This document shows, one piece after another, positions 60,879 through 64,000 of a stretch of 64,000 nucleotides of DNA. Below the pieces are notes generated by a model. That model did not search any database, had not been told where the DNA came from, and saw only the letters and a list, made by a program, of their open reading frames with translations. Position 1 is the first letter of the stretch, and every line of letters begins with the position of its first letter. Source of the stretch: Paenibacillus sp. FSL K6-1096 (GTDB taxonomy: Bacteria > Bacillota > Bacilli > Paenibacillales > Paenibacillaceae); the NCBI RefSeq assembly GCF_037977055.1, contig NZ_CP150274.1:682001-746000 (forward strand), written 5' to 3'. The position numbers and the translations under genes were made by a program.

Positions 60879-62396
60879 CTACAGCTTGTACAGCTCGGTA
60901 TACTTCGCTTCCAGGTAATCCGCCAGATAATCCGGGTTCAGCGGCTCACCGGTCACCTGCTCAATGATCTGCGAAGGGGTCAGGCTCTGGCCGTAGCGGT
61001 ATACCTTATCGGTAAGCCATTCCTTAATCGGCAGCAGGTTGCCTGTGGCAATCAGCTCCTCGAACTCCGGCAGCTCCTTGCGCAGCGTATTCAGCATCTG
61101 GGCCGCGTACATGTTGCCGAGTGAATAGGATGCGAAATAACCGAAGTCACCTCCAGACCAGTGAACGTCCTGCAGCACGCCCAGCGCATCGGTTGGCGGT
61201 GTAATGCCGAGATACTCCTGGTACTTCGCATTCCAGACCTTCGGCAGATCCTTCACTTCCAGCCCTTCGTTGAAAATAAGCTTCTCGATCTCATAGCGCA
61301 CAATAATATGGAGGTTATACGTCAGCTCATCGGCTTCAATGCGGATGAAGGAATTGCCCACTTTGTTGATCGCCCGGTAAAATTCCTCCACCGTAACCTC
61401 CGCAAGCTGCTCAGGGAAATGCTGCTGGAGATCACCGTAATAACGCTGCCAGAAGGCCAGGCTGCGGCCGATCATATTCTCCCACAGTCTGGACTGGGAT
61501 TCATGAATCCCCATGGAAGCGCCCTGCGCCAGCGGCGTGCCGATCAGCTCTTCCCCGAAGTTCTGCTCATACAGGGCGTGTCCGCCCTCATGCAGCGAGC
61601 TGAAGATCGCACTGGCTACATTGTCCAGCAGATAGTTGGTAGTAATGCGCACATCGCCGGGATTGAGCCCGGTTGCGAACGGATGCACACTCTCATCCAG
61701 GCGTCCGGCCTCGAAATCATAGCCCATCTGCTCCAACAAGAAGAGACCGAACTTCTCCTGCTGCTCCTTGGGGAAAATCTGGCTCAGGAACTCCGTATCC
61801 GGCTGGTTCGGCGAGGCGCTGATCGCTTCAGCCAGCGGAACGAGGCGGCTGCGCAGACGGCTGAAGATATCGTCCACCTTATCCACCGTCAGATCCGGCT
61901 CATACATATCCAGCAGCGTGTCATAGCGCGTCCCCTTCACGCCCCAGTAATCAATGAATTTCTGCTTGAGCTCAACAATTTTGCTGAGATACGGCTCGAA
62001 GGAAACGAAATCATCATTGTCCTTGGCTTCTTCCCAGATCGTCTGCGCATGGGCGGTCAGCACGGAGTATTCCTCGAAGGTTTTGGCGGGAATGCTCTTG
62101 CTGCGCTGGTATTCCTTGCGGGCATCCTTCACAATCTTGTTCTGATTGCTGTTCAACTGGCTCATGACCTCAGGCCGGCTGAAATACTCGGTGAACGCGC
62201 CCATCTCCTCTGATACCTCAAGCTTGAACGCTTCGGCACTCAGCATGCCCAATGTAGCTGAACGGATCTCAACGCCCTTACGCGGCGCACCGGTGCGCAG
62301 ATCCCAGCCGAGAAGCCCGATCGCTTCATAGTAACCTTTAATCTTGGATAATAGCTCACTGAATTTCTCCCACTCTTCCCGGACCTGCTGTTCCAT
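60879..62396 (-). CDS. M32 family carboxypeptidase (thermostable carboxypeptidase 1-like)
   Basis: A 505-residue metallocarboxypeptidase. The zinc site is HEGGH (in SLHEGGHALYEQN, about residues 260-270) and the downstream Glu in GIHESQSRLWEN; RIEADELTYNLHIIVRYE is the family block (quoted as RIEADELTY). It removes C-terminal residues from peptides with broad specificity. AGG-type site precedes the ATG; promoter upstream. Confidence 0.95.
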   Translation of the reverse strand: MEQQVREEWEKFSELLSKIKGYYEAIGLLGWDLRTGAPRKGVEIRSATLGMLSAEAFKLEVSEEMGAFTEYFSRPEVMSQLNSNQNKIVKDARKEYQRSKSIPAKTFEEYSVLTAHAQTIWEEAKDNDDFVSFEPYLSKIVELKQKFIDYWGVKGTRYDTLLDMYEPDLTVDKVDDIFSRLRSRLVPLAEAISASPNQPDTEFLSQIFPKEQQEKFGLFLLEQMGYDFEAGRLDESVHPFATGLNPGDVRITTNYLLDNVASAIFSSLHEGGHALYEQNFGEELIGTPLAQGASMGIHESQSRLWENMIGRSLAFWQRYYGDLQQHFPEQLAEVTVEEFYRAINKVGNSFIRIEADELTYNLHIIVRYEIEKLIFNEGLEVKDLPKVWNAKYQEYLGITPPTDALGVLQDVHWSGGDFGYFASYSLGNMYAAQMLNTLRKELPEFEELIATGNLLPIKEWLTDKVYRYGQSLTPSQIIEQVTGEPLNPDYLADYLEAKYTELYKL

Positions 62397-62436
62397 GGGT
62401 AAGCACCTGCCTTGTTAATTTTTTCTACACCTCTTG

Positions 62437-62465
62437 ATGATACTTTTTATAATCGCTATAATCAA
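62437..62465 (-). promoter_or_regulatory. Promoter of the M32 carboxypeptidase
   Basis: TTGATT (62,460-62,465), 17 bases and TATCAT (62,437-62,442) on the minus strand, about 40 bases before the gene. Confidence 0.55.
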
Positions 62466-62624
62466 ATTCAGGCTGCACCTCTTCAAATTTGAAATGGTTG
62501 GCGGTCTACAGAGCAGAAGCGGAAATACGCTTATACTCATCATGATTACGCACAGCAAGCTCTTTATGTTCGCCGCAAGACGCAGTACAATAAACTACAG
62601 TTTAATTTGAGGAGGCGCATATGT

Positions 62625-63203
62625 ATGAGTCAGATTACAGACATTTTGGAGTTCAATAAGCATTTTGTGGAGGAGAAGGCATACGAGAGTTATCTGACCA
62701 GCCGCTTTCCCGATAAGAAGATGCTGATCATCACCTGTATGGACACAAGGCTTGTTGAGCTCCTCCCCAAGGCAATGAACTTCAAGAACGGCGATGTTAA
62801 AATCATCAAAAACGCCGGCGCTGTCATCTCCCAGCCGTTCGGGAGCGTGATGCGCAGCGTCATGGTTGCGCTGTATGAGCTGGATGCAGACGAGGTTATC
62901 GTCGTCGGGCACTATGAATGCGGCATGGCCTCCCTAAACGCCGACAAAATGATTAATTCAATTAAGCAGCGGGGCGTGTCCGAGGAAGTGCTGAACACGC
63001 TCGAAAATTCGGGGATTAAACTGACAAAATGGCTGCGCGGGTTTGACAATGTGGAGGAAGGGGTAATTCAGACTGTGGAGCTGATCAAGCGCCATCCCCT
63101 ACTCCCACCAAACGTACCTATCCACGGCATGGTCATCGACCCGGCTACCGGAGCGCTTGAGCTTGTCTCGGATGGATACGCTGACGTGAAGACAACTCTC
63201 TGA
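62625..63203 (+). CDS. Beta-class carbonic anhydrase-like protein (YtiB type)
   Basis: A 192-residue enzyme interconverting CO2 and bicarbonate. Zinc ligands are the Cys in ITCMDTR, His and Cys in VVGHYECGM, with the catalytic Asp in CMDTR. YtiB-like short beta-CAs have this size. The ATG has AGGAGG nine bases upstream; an overlapping out-of-frame ATG is ignored. Confidence 0.93.
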   Translation: MSQITDILEFNKHFVEEKAYESYLTSRFPDKKMLIITCMDTRLVELLPKAMNFKNGDVKIIKNAGAVISQPFGSVMRSVMVALYELDADEVIVVGHYECGMASLNADKMINSIKQRGVSEEVLNTLENSGIKLTKWLRGFDNVEEGVIQTVELIKRHPLLPPNVPIHGMVIDPATGALELVSDGYADVKTTL

Positions 63204-63216
63204 ATAACTGCTGTTT

Positions 63217-63244
63217 GCGCGGGTCCCGGACCCGCGCCTTTTTT
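63217..63244 (+). terminator. Terminator of the carbonic anhydrase gene
   Basis: GCGCGGGTCC/GGACCCGCGC followed by CTTTTTT; it directly adjoins repeat copy D. Confidence 0.85.
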
Positions 63245-63344
63245 AAAATATAAGAATTTATAGGTTGCACACGATAACTTATCCTTATATTTCTCGCTGA
63301 AACGGGTGCCGTCCTTAAAAAGGACGGCAAAGCCGTTTCCGCTT
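63243..63344 (-). repeat. Dispersed two-hairpin repeat, copy D
   Basis: Read on the minus strand it is almost identical to copy B: nested GAAACGG/CCGTTTC and GCCGTCCTT/AAGGACGGC stems, then AAATATAAG/CTTATATTT enclosing GATAA/TTATC. It sits between two plus-strand genes. Confidence 0.85.
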
Positions 63345-63452
63345 GTTTACATTTATGAATATTAAAAATTGAAACCTTGGGCCTCCGCCTGCGTATTACC
63401 GGGGGAACACCGGTAAGGTGTTACCAAATCACTAGGAGGTTCACGTACTATA

Positions 63453-63890
63453 ATGAAACTAATGAAACACGCATTGATGATTGTCATGGCCTTCACCCTG
63501 TTCTTCGTCACAGCTGCACCTGACATGGCAGATGCCCGCCGCGGCGGCGGAGGCTTCAAGTCCGGTACCCGGGGCTTCACCACCACCCCGAAGAAATCCA
63601 CTACTGACAACGTGAAAAAAAGCGATAGCACCAAAAGCAGCACTTCCGGAACGGCAGCCAACGCAAACCGCGGCTTCTTCAGCGGCGGCGGACTGATGAA
63701 GGGCCTGATGATCGGCGGGATCGCCGGCCTGCTCTTCGGCAGCATGTTCGCCGGCATGGGCGCACTGGGAAATATCATCGGCTTCCTGATTAACATGATG
63801 GCCATCTACTTCGTCATTGTCCTGATCATGTCGTTCTTCAAGCGCAGACAGGAACGACGCAGACTGCAGGAAAGAGACGGGCGTTATTAA
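63453..63890 (+). CDS. Secreted/membrane Gly-rich protein with one or two TM helices
   Basis: A 145-residue protein: signal peptide or anchor (about 1-24, ending AAPDMADA), a Gly/Arg and Ser/Thr/Lys-rich linker, a glycine-zipper-like hydrophobic stretch (LMKGLMIGGIAGLLFGSMFAG) and a second membrane helix, with a basic end (FKRRQERRRLQERDGRY). It resembles the N-terminal region of Tim44-domain proteins without that domain. AGGAGG lies 13 bases upstream. It is followed two bases later by the yxcD-like gene. Confidence 0.75.
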   Translation: MKLMKHALMIVMAFTLFFVTAAPDMADARRGGGGFKSGTRGFTTTPKKSTTDNVKKSDSTKSSTSGTAANANRGFFSGGGLMKGLMIGGIAGLLFGSMFAGMGALGNIIGFLINMMAIYFVIVLIMSFFKRRQERRRLQERDGRY

Positions 63891-63891
63891 G

Positions 63892-64000
63892 ATGGCGGTT
63901 ACGGTTCTCAGCATGGACGAGATTATCAACGCGATCTGCCTGCATATGGCGGAGCGCAAGGCTGTCCGGGTGGAGGAAGTCCAGGTCGAGCTCAGTTGGG
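63892..64000 (+). CDS. YxcD-like (DUF2653) protein, truncated by the window edge
   Basis: The first 36 residues are visible: MAVTVLSMDEIINAICLHMA, then ERKAVRVEEVQVELSW. The pattern I-x-NAICLHMAE and VxPxxVxVEL matches B. subtilis YxcD. Function is unknown. It is co-transcribed with the preceding membrane protein. Confidence 0.75.
   Translation, partial: MAVTVLSMDEIINAICLHMAERKAVRVEEVQVELSW

Noticed and set aside
61161..62213. 350-codon plus-strand frame opposite the M32 peptidase
   Set aside because: Mirror of codon bias of a clear metallopeptidase gene; no domain pattern.
1..64000. CRISPR arrays, prophage or insertion sequences
   Set aside because: No regularly spaced repeats with unique spacers, no cas, integrase or transposase genes were seen; the only repeats are the dispersed element, the ffh-linked duplication and the ylqG tract.

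Overview
The window comes from a motile Gram-positive bacterium of the order Bacillales, most likely Paenibacillus or a close relative. This rests on the Bacillus-type gene order (flgB to sigD, cheC-cheD, fliY in place of fliN, flhF-flhG; ylxM-ffh-rpsP-khpA-rimM-trmD; rplS-lepB-rbgA-rnhB; topA-trmFO-hslV-hslU), strong AGGAGG ribosome-binding sites, frequent TTG and GTG starts, and moderately high GC. Almost every gene lies on the minus strand, so transcription runs from high to low coordinates.

Positions 1 to 31,900 hold one long fla/che operon read leftwards. Rod and basal-body genes come first (flgB, flgC, fliE, fliF, fliG, fliH, fliI, fliJ), then ylxF, fliK, flgD, a TIGR02530-type gene, the hook gene, flbD/swrD, fliL, fliM, fliY, cheY, the export gate (fliO, P, Q, R, flhB, flhA), flhF, flhG, cheB, cheA, cheW, cheC, cheD, a membrane protein, sigD, a DUF342 gene, a small conserved gene, a swrB-like gene and a YceG-like gene. 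A sigma-A-type promoter at the left edge probably drives the next gene outside the window (expected rpsB).

Positions 32,000 to 41,300 hold hslU, hslV, trmFO, topA, dprA and sucCD. The xerC/codV and codY genes that accompany hslVU in Bacillus subtilis are absent here. Next come ohrR and ohr (divergent), comM/yifB, a metallophosphoesterase, a zinc-ribbon-like protein, yraN, a FlhB C-terminal-like gene (ylqH) and a very long FliK-like gene (ylqG) with an Ala/Gly-rich repeat, then rnhB, rbgA, lepB and rplS with its leader.

Positions 52,100 to 55,650 are an accessory stretch of small genes: a DUF4097-like lipoprotein, an LSm-like mini-protein, a small membrane protein, a likely type I toxin-antitoxin locus, tRNA-Pro(GGG), an unidentified structured small RNA of about 160 nt, and a 42-codon gene. 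From 55,800 to 60,100 lies the trmD-rimM-khpA-rpsP-ffh-ylxM operon. The right end has trhA/yqfA, an M32 carboxypeptidase, a beta-carbonic anhydrase, a small membrane protein and the start of a YxcD-like gene.

The most unusual items are: a dispersed repeat of about 105 bp that can fold into two hairpins (three full copies and one partial); the unidentified small RNA at 55,211-55,369; the type I toxin locus at 54,471-54,782; the ylqG-ylqH pair, in which ylqH resembles a FlhB C-terminal fragment that starts just after the normal self-cleavage site; a terminator-like hairpin covering the comM ribosome-binding site; and an HslV whose expected N-terminal nucleophile is out of place.
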